Below are positions 15,393-22,725 of a stretch of DNA of 24,786 bases, one piece after another. Below the pieces are notes generated by a model. It was given only the letters and a program-made list of their open reading frames with translations, was not told the origin of the DNA and did not search any database. The position numbers were made by a program, and so were the translations under genes. This DNA is from a virus. Position 1 is the stretch's first letter, and the number at the start of each line of letters is the position of its first letter. The stretch lies in IMG/VR virus record IMGVR_UViG_3300044800_000031, positions 1 through 24,786 of that record. One strand, 5' to 3'.

Positions 15393-15569
15393 CTACTCTT
15401 CCACGACCTTGCCGCGCGGTCGCTTGCTCGTCCTAGGCGCCGCCACCTCGACGGGCTCGGGCACGGCCGACATCACGGTCGCGACCGACCACGATGCCTC
15501 ACCGCACGCCGGGCACACGCGGGCCTCGGCATCACACTCGGTGCCGCAGCACTGACAAGTCTTGGTCAT
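15393..15569 (-). CDS. Small zinc-ribbon protein, 58 residues
   Basis: ATG 15569 preceded by AGGA five bases upstream. Cysteines at 5, 7, 8, 12, 19 and 22 include CQCCG and CPACGE, a short zinc-ribbon arrangement, followed by a flexible middle and a basic then acidic C-terminus (TSKRPRGKVVEE). The gene is complete and shows the codon preference of its neighbours. Role unknown; such mini-ribbons often bind nucleic acid or a protein partner, but nothing here specifies which. Confidence 0.68.
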   Translation of the reverse strand: MTKTCQCCGTECDAEARVCPACGEASWSVATVMSAVPEPVEVAAPRTSKRPRGKVVEE

Positions 15570-15579
15570 GGCGTCCTGA

Positions 15580-16047
15580 TCACTTCCCGAGCAGCCGCTT
15601 GAGCTGCTTGGCTTCGGTCTTGAGGGTCTCGCGCTGCGCTTCCACCTCGACGAGGCGAGCTCGGCATTGGTCGAGAAACGTGGCGGGGCCAGTTGGCGTC
15701 GCCATTAGCCACGGGCTCACCGGCGGCGCGGGTCCGGCGATCGGCATGGCGACCGGTGGCCTGCCCGCTGGCGGGGGCGTCGCAACACCCACGACCGTCG
15801 TGCCCACGTCATCCGTCGGTCGCGTCGGCTTCGTCGGTGACAGGCAAACGGGGCACCGGGCGATCGCGTTCGATGGCCGCGCGCAGTCGGTTTTCGCGTC
15901 GCTCATGCCACCGGCGCCTGGCTCCGTGTACGGCGGCACCATGCCGGCGCAGTACGCGCACCACTGCAACGTCTGCAACGACTCGACCTCGCCCCCAGCT
16001 TGCGGAGGCTGTACCTCTACCACCTCAGTCGTTTTCGCTTCGTCCAC
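15580..16047 (-). CDS. Cys-motif protein with C-terminal coiled coil
   Basis: 155 residues from GTG 16047; the strong AAGGAGG at 16053-16059 decides this start. Two Cys pairs are seen, CAYC near residue 30 and CPVC near 70, spaced widely by a Pro/Gly/Asp segment, so they could make a split metal site. A Pro/Ala-rich linker follows, and the last about 30 residues form a charged helix (EVEAQRETLKTEAKQLKRLL) that should be a coiled coil. It lies between the minor head protein and the zinc-ribbon gene. I recognise no family. A head-assembly cofactor is a possibility only by position. Confidence 0.66.
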   Translation of the reverse strand: MDEAKTTEVVEVQPPQAGGEVESLQTLQWCAYCAGMVPPYTEPGAGGMSDAKTDCARPSNAIARCPVCLSPTKPTRPTDDVGTTVVGVATPPPAGRPPVAMPIAGPAPPVSPWLMATPTGPATFLDQCRARLVEVEAQRETLKTEAKQLKRLLGK

Positions 16048-16052
16048 CGCTT

Positions 16053-16059
16053 CCTCCTT
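16053..16059 (-). promoter_or_regulatory. Strong ribosome site for GTG start
   Basis: AAGGAGG lies five bases before the GTG at 16047 and fixes the start of the coiled-coil protein gene. Confidence 0.7.
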
Positions 16060-16074
16060 GCCGCGCCCCCGCGG

Positions 16075-16854
16075 CTACGCTGCTAGTTCGGCGAGCGACT
16101 CGCCCGCCTCCAGTTCGTCCGCCTCGCCCCCGCTCGACAGCAGCCACACGACGTCGAACCAGCAGAGGCACCGCGGGTGAACGTCGCCCGGCTCGCCGAG
16201 CTTGAAGTCGTCCGACATCACTACCATCTCGCCGTGTGCACCCGCGCACTGGTCGCACGTCTCCTTCTCGAGCGCGCTGCACCACACCTTCCACGGCACG
16301 ACCGCCAGATGTTTGGTCAACGGAACGATGGCGCGCGCGACCGCCGACCGTTCGGCCGTGTAGGCCGTGCTCGCCTCGGTCGTGGCGTCCATCCGCAGGC
16401 GGAATAGCTGCGCCCCGTTCGCTTCCCCGATGGCCGCCCGTTCGCTGCCCGCCACGTCGAGCGACTTGCGTGCCGATGCCAGCCAGTAGCCGGCGAATGC
16501 GGCGGCCGTCTGCCGGGCCCGGCGCTTGTCGGCCGCCAGGCTATCGGCCGTTTCGATGTCGCGCCCCGGAATGCCCAACTCGTCAAGCATGCGGTCGCGC
16601 CCTGCTCGACGCGCCGCCCGCCTGCCCGCCAGGATGGTGGCGGCGAATGCCGCCGCGATGCCGCGTGATGCGCTCCTTAGCAGGCCAAGGCCCGACCCGG
16701 CGGCGTAACCCGTGCCGAACGCCAGCGCTCGCTCTAGCCCAGCCTGTAGCCTGCCCTCGGCCGTCAGGAGCGCGGCCGCGTTGTGCTTGCGCGAGATGAC
16801 CAGGCTACGCTGTTGCGCTGCCGATAGGTGCCGCGTGTGGGTCGGTTGGCTCAT
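16075..16854 (-). CDS. Minor head protein, SPP1 gp7 / Mu F-like
   Basis: 259 residues from ATG 16854. The C-terminal half shows the family signature: a long helical region, then VWCSALEKETCDQCAGAHGE and, after a loop with a Gly-Glu-Pro-Gly turn, DVHPRCLCWFDVVW. In these proteins the paired cysteines and the His-Pro-x-Cys-x-Cys part form the conserved C-terminal core. They bind the portal and take part in head morphogenesis or travel with the DNA. The N-terminus is Ala/Arg-rich helix with a small hydrophobic part near 60-80. A GTG at 16872 would add six residues; the ATG is preferred. The gene start lies inside the end of the nested gene upstream. Confidence 0.84.
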   Translation of the reverse strand: MSQPTHTRHLSAAQQRSLVISRKHNAAALLTAEGRLQAGLERALAFGTGYAAGSGLGLLRSASRGIAAAFAATILAGRRAARRAGRDRMLDELGIPGRDIETADSLAADKRRARQTAAAFAGYWLASARKSLDVAGSERAAIGEANGAQLFRLRMDATTEASTAYTAERSAVARAIVPLTKHLAVVPWKVWCSALEKETCDQCAGAHGEMVVMSDDFKLGEPGDVHPRCLCWFDVVWLLSSGGEADELEAGESLAELAA

Positions 16855-17095
16855 CCCGCTCGATCCCCACACCGCAAAGGTCTAGGCCGAACGATCCGAT
16901 CATCAAGTCGGGCTTGCCGTGGCCAGTCTCGCACCATTGGCGCAGGGCCGAGTAGTGCGGCTCACGTAGCCGAATCTGCTCCGGCAGCTTTCCCCGTCGC
17001 CTTGCCTTTCGGATTGCCAGGCGCATTTCCCGCAGCACCGTCCGGCCCAGCGTTGCTCTTGCCACCTCCGCGTTGTGCTCCTCCACCGTCGTCAT
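16805..17095 (-). CDS. Nested small protein overlapping portal end
   Basis: 96 residues from ATG 17095 (a GTG at 17104 is possible). It overlaps the last 134 bases of the portal gene and the first 50 of the minor head gene, each in another frame. The first third is basic helix (LREMRLAIRKARRRGKLPE); the second part, IRLREPHYSALRQWCETG followed by GSFGLDLCGVGIERD, looks like a real folded protein and resembles small conserved proteins found near portal genes in other phages. The portal C-terminus in the shared part is a low-complexity Gly/Ala/Lys tail, which would tolerate overlap. Function unknown. Confidence 0.6.
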   Translation of the reverse strand: MTTVEEHNAEVARATLGRTVLREMRLAIRKARRRGKLPEQIRLREPHYSALRQWCETGHGKPDLMIGSFGLDLCGVGIERDEPTDPHAAPIGSATA

Positions 17096-18866
17096 CTTGC
17101 CCACCCATGTCCCCTAGAGCCGCCCGAAACTGCTTGGCCTTCTCTTCCGCTTCGTCCGCTAGCTCGTCGATGTACTCGTCGATGTTGCTTGCCGGAATGT
17201 CTTGGTAGAACGGCTCGATCCGTGTGACCGCCGTCTTGAGCGTGACGAGGCCCGCCTGCTTGTCGTCGCGCGCTTCCTTCGCCACCGTGCTCTTGTCCGC
17301 ATCGGTCGGCGGGAAGTACGCGGGCCAATCGAGCAACAGGGGCGGGTCGAACCAGCGGGCCGTCCTGGTGCCGTCGCCGTTGTCGACCTCACGCACGAAT
17401 CGCGCGAGCGTCTTGCCCATCGACTTGGCGCCCGCGAGGTACAGCGCGCCACTCGCCTGCGTCGCGTGATGCATGACGATCCGAAGGGCCAACCGAACGA
17501 TCGGCAAGATCCAGCCGTCGCCGAAGTCCACGCGATAGCGGTCGCATCGGCTCAGCTGCTTCTGCATCATCCACTTGAGCGCTTCGCCTGACAGGCCGGT
17601 GAACCGTAGGCCGCCGCCCGCCTTGCCCGGCTCACGGTCGCGCACCCAGCCGAGCGCATCGGCGATCATCTCGCGCAAATCGTCACGGTCCATCGCGATG
17701 GCTTCGAGCGCCTCTTTCGGGAGCGTGAGGACCTCGACCTTCACGTCCTTGCTATCGTACCGCCAGACGACGCCCGGCCCCTTCTTGCGCCGATCGCCGC
17801 CCGCCTCGACCCCGCCCATTCCCCATTGCTCGTTTGCCGCCTTGACGTCTTGCGACTCGATGGGGTAGGGCGCGAGTCCACGGGCCGGTCGACCCATGGC
17901 CGTGGGGTTGTGGCCAGCCGCCACGCCCGTTTCGACGAACTGTGGGTCGCCACAGTACAGGGCGGCCCGGTTGTGCTGGCTGCATGCCCGGTTGAGCGCG
18001 TCGATTTCATCCAGCAGGTCGGCATGAATCGCGTGGCCGTCGCGCTCGCTCTCGGGCATGAGCTTGCGATCGAAAGCGTACCAGTGGGCCGGCACGAATC
18101 CGTAGCCGTGCTGCACGCTGCCCTTGCCAATGGCCTTCGCGTGCCACGTGGGTTCGGCGCCGTCGTCCTTCGCATCCGCCGGCTCGTACACCGTGTCGGT
18201 CGTGGCCGTGATGGTGCGGCGGTAGAGCTTGGCCTTCCGCTTCCACTTCTTCTCGGCCGCGTCGTACTCCGTGATGGTGTAGGGGTAGCGGATGTCGAGC
18301 TCGTCGAGCTGGTCGGGGTCGAGTGCATTCCACGTGGGAGTGCACCACTTGGCCGCCAGATTCTCCAGCACGAGCTTGCCGAGCTTGGCCCCAATGGTCG
18401 TCACGACCGTGCCGCACGACATGGCGGCACCCAGCGCCTCGTGAGCCGCCGACAGGGCGCGCGCATGTTCGGTCATGCCGTCGAGAAACTCCTCGGTCTC
18501 CTCGCGCTCGTCCTCCGCCATCGCGAGCGAGTCGTCCCACACGTCAGGCGCCGGCTTGGCGTTGCCCTTGGGCGAGTCGTCCTCGGCGGACTGCACCTTG
18601 ATGGTGGGCCACCTGCCCTCGCCGAGTAGCAGGTCCTGGTAGCTCGAAATCGCGTTCGACGAGATGGGCTCGACCACGTGAGGCCCACGCTCAGCAAGCG
18701 GGACGTCGCGCTCGGGCCAGATCCAGTGTTGCATGCCGGCGTACTGCGTGCCAGCGCAGTAGTCCTCAAGCCGCGACAGCCGCACGTAGCGGGGCGACAG
18801 GTTCGCGCGTACCGCCTTCTGCGCCTCCTGCTCGCTGCGTTCGTCGATGTGGCTCGGGTCGGTCAT
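16962..18866 (-). CDS. Portal protein
   Basis: 634 residues from ATG 18866, whose ATGA overlaps the stop of the preceding small gene. The portal is the twelve-subunit ring at the capsid vertex for DNA entry. Features: N-terminal RYVRLSRLEDYCAGTQYAG near 26-45, typical of portals; a helical middle with EALGAAMSCGTVVTTIGA; a clip/stem region around LDEIDALNRACSQHNRA near 290; the helix DDLREMIADALGW near 400; and a C-terminal helix (NIDEYIDELADEAEEKAKQ). The last about 70 residues are low-complexity Gly/Asp/Lys/Ala, probably unfolded. Size is at the large end for portals. Its position after terminase and before the gp7-like gene is canonical. Confidence 0.85.
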   Translation of the reverse strand: MTDPSHIDERSEQEAQKAVRANLSPRYVRLSRLEDYCAGTQYAGMQHWIWPERDVPLAERGPHVVEPISSNAISSYQDLLLGEGRWPTIKVQSAEDDSPKGNAKPAPDVWDDSLAMAEDEREETEEFLDGMTEHARALSAAHEALGAAMSCGTVVTTIGAKLGKLVLENLAAKWCTPTWNALDPDQLDELDIRYPYTITEYDAAEKKWKRKAKLYRRTITATTDTVYEPADAKDDGAEPTWHAKAIGKGSVQHGYGFVPAHWYAFDRKLMPESERDGHAIHADLLDEIDALNRACSQHNRAALYCGDPQFVETGVAAGHNPTAMGRPARGLAPYPIESQDVKAANEQWGMGGVEAGGDRRKKGPGVVWRYDSKDVKVEVLTLPKEALEAIAMDRDDLREMIADALGWVRDREPGKAGGGLRFTGLSGEALKWMMQKQLSRCDRYRVDFGDGWILPIVRLALRIVMHHATQASGALYLAGAKSMGKTLARFVREVDNGDGTRTARWFDPPLLLDWPAYFPPTDADKSTVAKEARDDKQAGLVTLKTAVTRIEPFYQDIPASNIDEYIDELADEAEEKAKQFRAALGDMGGQDDDGGGAQRGGGKSNAGPDGAAGNAPGNPKGKATGKAAGADSAT

Positions 18867-19108
18867 GCTGCGGCCTTCCTGGCCAATCGCTCGTCAGCCC
18901 ATCGCTTGGCCTCGTCGGCCGTCGCGTGTGCGCTTGGCTCACCGTCGAGGCAATCGGCTATCCAGTGGGCGGGCCATCCGAATCGTCGCGTGCCTGGGCT
19001 GTGCCACACTTTCGCGACGCACCCGCCGATGATTGGGTCGGCGCGCTCGAAGAAGTAGTCGGCCTCGTGCTCGCGCTTGCCCGGCACGTGCCGCCACGCG
19101 CTGGCCAT
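18863..19108 (-). CDS. Small conserved-looking protein between terminase and portal
   Basis: 81 residues from ATG 19108, which overlaps the terminase stop (TGATG), and its own stop overlaps the portal start (ATGA). Tryptophans at 5, 36, 46, 50 and 71 alternate with charged residues, followed by HATADEAKRWADERL, a pattern common in short phage proteins of unknown role. There is no metal motif. Coupled at both ends, it is very likely translated with terminase and portal. A longer GTG start at 19117 would lie inside terminase and is less likely. Confidence 0.72.
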   Translation of the reverse strand: MASAWRHVPGKREHEADYFFERADPIIGGCVAKVWHSPGTRRFGWPAHWIADCLDGEPSAHATADEAKRWADERLARKAAA

Positions 19109-20457
19109 CAACCCCACTCCTGCGTCGTCCAGGCGACACGCTCGCTCGACGGGAAGCCGAAGCGACCAACCAGGGCGTAGCGTAGCGCATCCATCGCGTG
19201 GTTGTTCTTGTCCTCGATCTCCTCGCCGTACCGGTCTGACTCGCCTCGCAATGGCTTGCGTCGGTACGTCGTGATCTCGTTCAACGTGTGGGCACAGCTC
19301 GGATCGATGTAGAGGCGCGACCAGCGGTGGTCCTGCTCATCCACCACGTCGCCGCGAATGAACAGCTTGTCGGCAACGCACGCGACTCCCTGGAGGATCT
19401 TGTTGTTCGCCCCCTCGATCGCGATGCCGACCTCAGACGCGAGCGTCGCGATGTTGGCGGGCTGCGACGGGTCGGCGTACCATCGGGCATCCGGATAGAG
19501 TTGCTTGATCGTGCGCGCCTTCTCAGCCCACTGCCCGACCGTGAGCTTAGGCGCCACGTCCTCGTGCATCACGTACGCCTGCGCGTCGGACCCATGGCCA
19601 ACGATACCGATCACTAGGAAGACGCCCGGGTTCTCCCAGCCCCAGTCGACCCCCACCACCACGTCCGACAGCCGCGCGCTCGCCGGCAGCGCTCGCACGT
19701 GGAACGCCGGATCGAAGATGTCGTAGACCTGGCCCTCGCCAGAATCGAAGTCGCACTCCCACTCGCGCTTGAATGTCGAGGGCGTCATGGTGAGACGCTG
19801 CTGCTCGACGTACTCCTGGCTGACGATGCGCGGGCACTCGCGGTATGTCGCGTGCACCGAATGGTGATGCGCAAATTCAGGCTTGTCGCTCTGCCCACGC
19901 AGATAAAGCTTGTAGAGAAGCCCGTGCCGCCCACGGCGCGGCGTGCCTCCCACCAGCGTGAGCCTGTAGCTCCACCGCTCACTGAACCACGGGAGCGCGA
20001 CCGACTCGTAGACCGACAGGTCGATGTTGTCGGCCTCGTCCAGCAACATGACGTCGCAGCGCTTTCCCAGTGCTGACTTGCTCGTGTGCTCGGCGGCGGG
20101 GAACGGCTTGATGATGCTGCCGCCCGGGAACCGAATCTCCAGCGTCGATCGGTTGACCACTCCGCCCAGGAACTTCCAGCTGCGGTCCGGCGCGCCGGGG
20201 TCGTCGCAGTCAAGCTCGCCGATGAAGCCGGGGTCGTAGATGTCGCGGAAGTGCTTGAGCGTGTCGACCAGGAAGATGATGCGGATGCCGCGCTGTGGCC
20301 CGTGCCGCACGCCATCAAACTTGGCGACGAGCAGCAAGGCCACGTGCCACAAGAACCAACTCTTGCCGGTGCCACGGCCCCACGCGAGGCACAGGGTCGT
20401 GCCCCACTTGAGCAGTTCGAGCGCGCGCGACTGCGGAGGCTCGAGGTCAAGCAGCAT
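19108..20457 (-). CDS. Terminase large subunit
   Basis: 449 residues from ATG 20457. The ATPase domain has a Walker A motif AWGRGTGKS at 25-33, Walker B VMLLDEAD at 136-143 and the coupling GTP at 171-173. The nuclease domain shows GVDWG with Asp271, YADPSQP with Asp329, and NNHAMDALRY with Asp423: the three acidic positions of the RNase H-like metal site. The enzyme cuts concatemeric DNA and drives it into the prohead through the portal. The length is normal for the family. Its start overlaps the small subunit gene by eleven bases, so the two are coupled. All key residues are present. Confidence 0.95.
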   Translation of the reverse strand: MLLDLEPPQSRALELLKWGTTLCLAWGRGTGKSWFLWHVALLLVAKFDGVRHGPQRGIRIIFLVDTLKHFRDIYDPGFIGELDCDDPGAPDRSWKFLGGVVNRSTLEIRFPGGSIIKPFPAAEHTSKSALGKRCDVMLLDEADNIDLSVYESVALPWFSERWSYRLTLVGGTPRRGRHGLLYKLYLRGQSDKPEFAHHHSVHATYRECPRIVSQEYVEQQRLTMTPSTFKREWECDFDSGEGQVYDIFDPAFHVRALPASARLSDVVVGVDWGWENPGVFLVIGIVGHGSDAQAYVMHEDVAPKLTVGQWAEKARTIKQLYPDARWYADPSQPANIATLASEVGIAIEGANNKILQGVACVADKLFIRGDVVDEQDHRWSRLYIDPSCAHTLNEITTYRRKPLRGESDRYGEEIEDKNNHAMDALRYALVGRFGFPSSERVAWTTQEWG

Positions 20458-20917
20458 CGACCAGCTTGGCGTCGGCGCTCGGCGTTGGCCCTAGGTCCAG
20501 CATCACGCGCCCGCCCGAGGTCACGATCTCGATCGACGGCTTGCCCACCGCCACCGACTCGTCTTCTCCTGCCTTGGGACCGTACAGCCGCGGTGCAAGC
20601 TTTTCGAGTAGCCAGGCGCGCGCCTTCCAATCGGGCCCCCCCGACTTGGACGAGAGCACGCCCACGCGAACCTCACCCACCAACTCGACTACAGCCCCGG
20701 ACCGAGCGGCCTCGACGCTGGACGCCCAGTCCACATCGGATGGATCGGCTCCGTCCTCCTGGGCTAGCCGGAGACGCGCGCGCACGCGGGTCGGGTCAAG
20801 CCGTAGCGACTTTGCCGCTACCTCCAGGAAGTTTGCGCCGCGAAGCAGCTCGCACAATTTCGGCAGAGCCGCGTCGAGCCTTTCCCTGTCGGCCTTCCCG
20901 ATGGGCGCCTGTGCCAT
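20447..20917 (-). CDS. Terminase small subunit-like protein
   Basis: 156 residues from ATG 20917. The N-terminal part (about 10-55) has a helix-turn-helix-like run (CELLRGANFLEVAAKSLRLDPTRV is within it), then a helical middle, and GPDWKARAWLLEKLAPRLYG near 93-112, a W-x-A-x-x-x-L-E-x-x-x-P-x-x-x-G pattern common in small terminase subunits. It would recognise the packaging site and load the large subunit. The gene directly precedes and overlaps the large subunit. The C-terminus is acidic/Ala-rich. Confidence 0.8.
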   Translation of the reverse strand: MAQAPIGKADRERLDAALPKLCELLRGANFLEVAAKSLRLDPTRVRARLRLAQEDGADPSDVDWASSVEAARSGAVVELVGEVRVGVLSSKSGGPDWKARAWLLEKLAPRLYGPKAGEDESVAVGKPSIEIVTSGGRVMLDLGPTPSADAKLVDAA

Positions 20918-20988
20918 CCGTCTACCCGCCTGCCCCTCTACCGCCCGTTACCGCCGGCGTCGCGTGGGGCCGCGTTGCGTCCGCGCTG

Positions 20989-21216
20989 TCAATTGAGCGC
21001 GGAATTATTGATGTCGAGCGAGTCGCGCAGTACCTCGGCCAGCCACACGGCCACGAATCGGGCCGAGTCGTCTAGCGGCACGGGGTACCAGTCGCTCCTG
21101 ATGCCCATCGCGTCCTCGTGCAGGGCGCATTCTAGGCAGTAGGCGTCGTGGCCAATCTGCACCAGCCTGACGGCCCCACGCTCGCCCAGAATCCTCGGAT
21201 ACTTGTCGCTTGCCAT
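20989..21216 (-). CDS. Hypothetical small protein
   Basis: 75 residues from ATG 21216, with AGGA-cAGGG before it. The sequence contains IGHDAYCLECALHEDAMG (a C-x-x-C pair with a nearby His), then YPVPLDDSARFVAVWLAEVL, a mixed helical segment. Family not recognised. About 70 bases without an ORF separate it from the terminase small subunit; no promoter or terminator is visible there. Gene order suggests it belongs to the early small-gene block. Confidence 0.62.
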   Translation of the reverse strand: MASDKYPRILGERGAVRLVQIGHDAYCLECALHEDAMGIRSDWYPVPLDDSARFVAVWLAEVLRDSLDINNSALN

Positions 21217-21230
21217 CGTCCCTGTCCTCC

Positions 21231-21572
21231 TCACGCGATGTCATCTTGCGGCGTCGGTGCCCCATGGCACTCACCGAACGGCTTGCCCGAGCCACACGCG
21301 CACTCGCCAGCATGCGGGCCCGTGACGAACGCCATGGGCACGGGCGAAGTCGCGTCCGGTGATGCGGGCGCTTGCGCTTCCGGCTCGCTCGGCAGCTGAG
21401 CCTCGAGCGCCGCGATCACTGCGGCCAGGTCGCCCGTCTTGCGCGCCACATCGACGGCGGTGCGCAGTCCCACCTCGTACCCCTCGGCGAATGCCCGCGA
21501 CGCGACGGCCTCGACCATCTGGCACACGTTCTGCCGCGCGATGGCCCACCAGGTGTCGTGGTCGTGCGTCAC
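21231..21572 (-). CDS. Small protein with SEC-C-type metal motif
   Basis: 113 residues from GTG 21572. A helical N-terminal half (RQNVCQMVEAVASRAFAEGY ...) is joined by a Pro/Glu/Ala linker to a C-terminal ECACGSGKPFGECHGA. This C-x-C-G-S-G-K-x-[YF]-x-x-C-[CH] pattern is that of the SEC-C motif at the end of SecA, where Cys-x-Cys and Cys-His bind zinc; the final ligand here is His103. The motif also occurs in other proteins, so a SecA role is not implied. It could attract the phage protein to a ribosomal or SecB-like partner, which is speculation. Start choice is uncertain because the upstream ribosome site is weak. Confidence 0.72.
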   Translation of the reverse strand: MTHDHDTWWAIARQNVCQMVEAVASRAFAEGYEVGLRTAVDVARKTGDLAAVIAALEAQLPSEPEAQAPASPDATSPVPMAFVTGPHAGECACGSGKPFGECHGAPTPQDDIA

Positions 21573-21575
21573 GGC

Positions 21576-21776
21576 CTAGCGCTTACCCTGGGCGCGCACA
21601 CCATGACCACGGCAACTGTCGGTACGTGGTCCACCTCGGTGGCGCCGTCCGCAATACGTGCACGCCCCACGCGAGCCCGTAGGCAAGTCCTGCCGCAATG
21701 CTGGACTCCACGGCCACTCGTCGTCGCTCAGCGCGACAGCCAGGAGCATGAGCGTGATGGCTAGTGCGCCGATCAC
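21576..21776 (-). CDS. Small membrane protein with Cys/His tail
   Basis: 66 residues from GTG 21776; its GTGA overlaps the stop of the gene before it, and GAGGAG eight bases upstream fixes the start. Residues 2-17 (IGALAITLMLLAVALS) form one membrane helix. The tail has GACTYCGRRH and SCRGHG, a possible small metal knuckle, and is basic. No lipobox is seen, so it is not an obvious spanin. Type and function unknown; a membrane anchor for a phage factor is conceivable. Confidence 0.62.
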   Translation of the reverse strand: MIGALAITLMLLAVALSDDEWPWSPALRQDLPTGSRGACTYCGRRHRGGPRTDSCRGHGVRAQGKR

Positions 21777-22030
21777 GGGAACGACTCCTCGCGGTAGTCG
21801 TCCGCTGACCAGTCGGCCGGCAGCACGACGTGCTCCCACAGCCGATCTACCTCGCCGTCGCCGTCGATCGTGCGCGAGGGGTCAACGTGCGACATCGCGT
21901 CACGGGCATGCGCTCGCGTGGCACGCTTCTCGGCGCGATCCATGGCCAGCTCTACGGAGCGGTCGCTCCTGCGCCACCCCGCCTCATCCGCCCTTGCCGC
22001 CACCGCTAGCGCTTTTCCGAACTTCCCCAT
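21773..22030 (-). CDS. Hypothetical protein, 85 residues
   Basis: ATG 22030 with AGGAG eight bases upstream; a TTG at 22036 would add two residues. The N-terminal half is basic helix (GKFGKALAVAARADEAGWRR), the C-terminal half acidic (GDGEVDRLWEHVVLPADWS). I do not recognise it. It ends with overlap into the small membrane protein gene and follows a 60-base gap. Confidence 0.65.
   Translation of the reverse strand: MGKFGKALAVAARADEAGWRRSDRSVELAMDRAEKRATRAHARDAMSHVDPSRTIDGDGEVDRLWEHVVLPADWSADDYREESFP
21785..21790 (-). promoter_or_regulatory. Ribosome site deciding a GTG start
   Basis: GAGGAG, eight bases before the GTG at 21776, selects this start for the small membrane protein. Confidence 0.65.
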
Positions 22031-22090
22031 CACCAACGCTCCTGCTATTCGTATTCGGACAGCGCCGTGCTCGCCAGTGCTCGCCGCTGC

Positions 22091-22453
22091 TCACCGATTC
22101 CTAGAGTTTGCGCGCAGATCGGCCACGATGCGGGCGATGGCGTCGAGCTTGCCTTGCTGGACGCACAACTGCTCGCGGAGCTCATCCACTTCCGAGCGCG
22201 CCGCATCCACGATCTCGCGGTCCCACTCGACAAGCTCGGGGAATCCGCGACGCAACAGCGCCTCGGTCGTGTACCACCTGGCGCCCTTGGTGTCCGACAT
22301 GCGAAGCAGCAACTTCTCGCCACACCGCTGCTCCCGCTTCTTGAGCGCGCGGATGAGCCAGAACCGCGTGGCCACGTTCCACTCGCGTCCGAATCGCTTG
22401 GCCAAGTCGCGCAGGTACAGCAGTCCGCCCTCCTGGTTGGACTGGTCCGTCAT
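22091..22453 (-). CDS. HTH-like protein with C-terminal coiled coil
   Basis: 120 residues from ATG 22453, GGGGAG nine bases upstream, ATGA overlap with the gene before. The first 65 residues (LLYLRDLAKRFGREW, RFWLIRALKKREQRCG, KGARWYTTEALLRRGFPEL) look like a winged or MerR/excisionase-type DNA-binding unit. The remaining part is a long charged helix with heptad-like spacing (EWDREIVDAARSEVDELRE ...) that could make a dimer. It may bind phage or host DNA as a small regulator, but no target is visible. An alternative is a structural helical protein. Confidence 0.66.
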   Translation of the reverse strand: MTDQSNQEGGLLYLRDLAKRFGREWNVATRFWLIRALKKREQRCGEKLLLRMSDTKGARWYTTEALLRRGFPELVEWDREIVDAARSEVDELREQLCVQQGKLDAIARIVADLRANSRNR

Positions 22454-22725
22454 GGCGTCGCTCCCCACATGCGAACGATGATCCTGCGGATGCATTGTCT
22501 ACGCCCGCGCACACTCATCCGCTCATCTGCCAACTGGAGCGCCCATCCCAGATCACACATGGCGTCCTTCCGAAGATGGTAGCGAGTCGCCAGGTCTTTG
22601 GATCGGCGAAGCATGAGTCCAGTGTAGTCGTCGGAGCTAGGCCTTGACACCCACAAGACCAACTCACGATGCGGCCACCGATCAAACCCCAGGCCAACAA
22701 TCCACCTCTCATTAGCGTTGCTCAT
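22450..22725 (-). CDS. Hypothetical protein, 91 residues
   Basis: ATG 22725; coupled by ATGA overlaps to the genes on both sides. The first part is WIVGLGFDRWPHRELVLWVS, predicting strands, and the last is basic helix (RMSVRGRRQCIRRIIVRMWG). No family recognised. The basic tail suggests nucleic-acid contact, weakly. Confidence 0.66.
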   Translation of the reverse strand: MSNANERWIVGLGFDRWPHRELVLWVSRPSSDDYTGLMLRRSKDLATRYHLRKDAMCDLGWALQLADERMSVRGRRQCIRRIIVRMWGATP

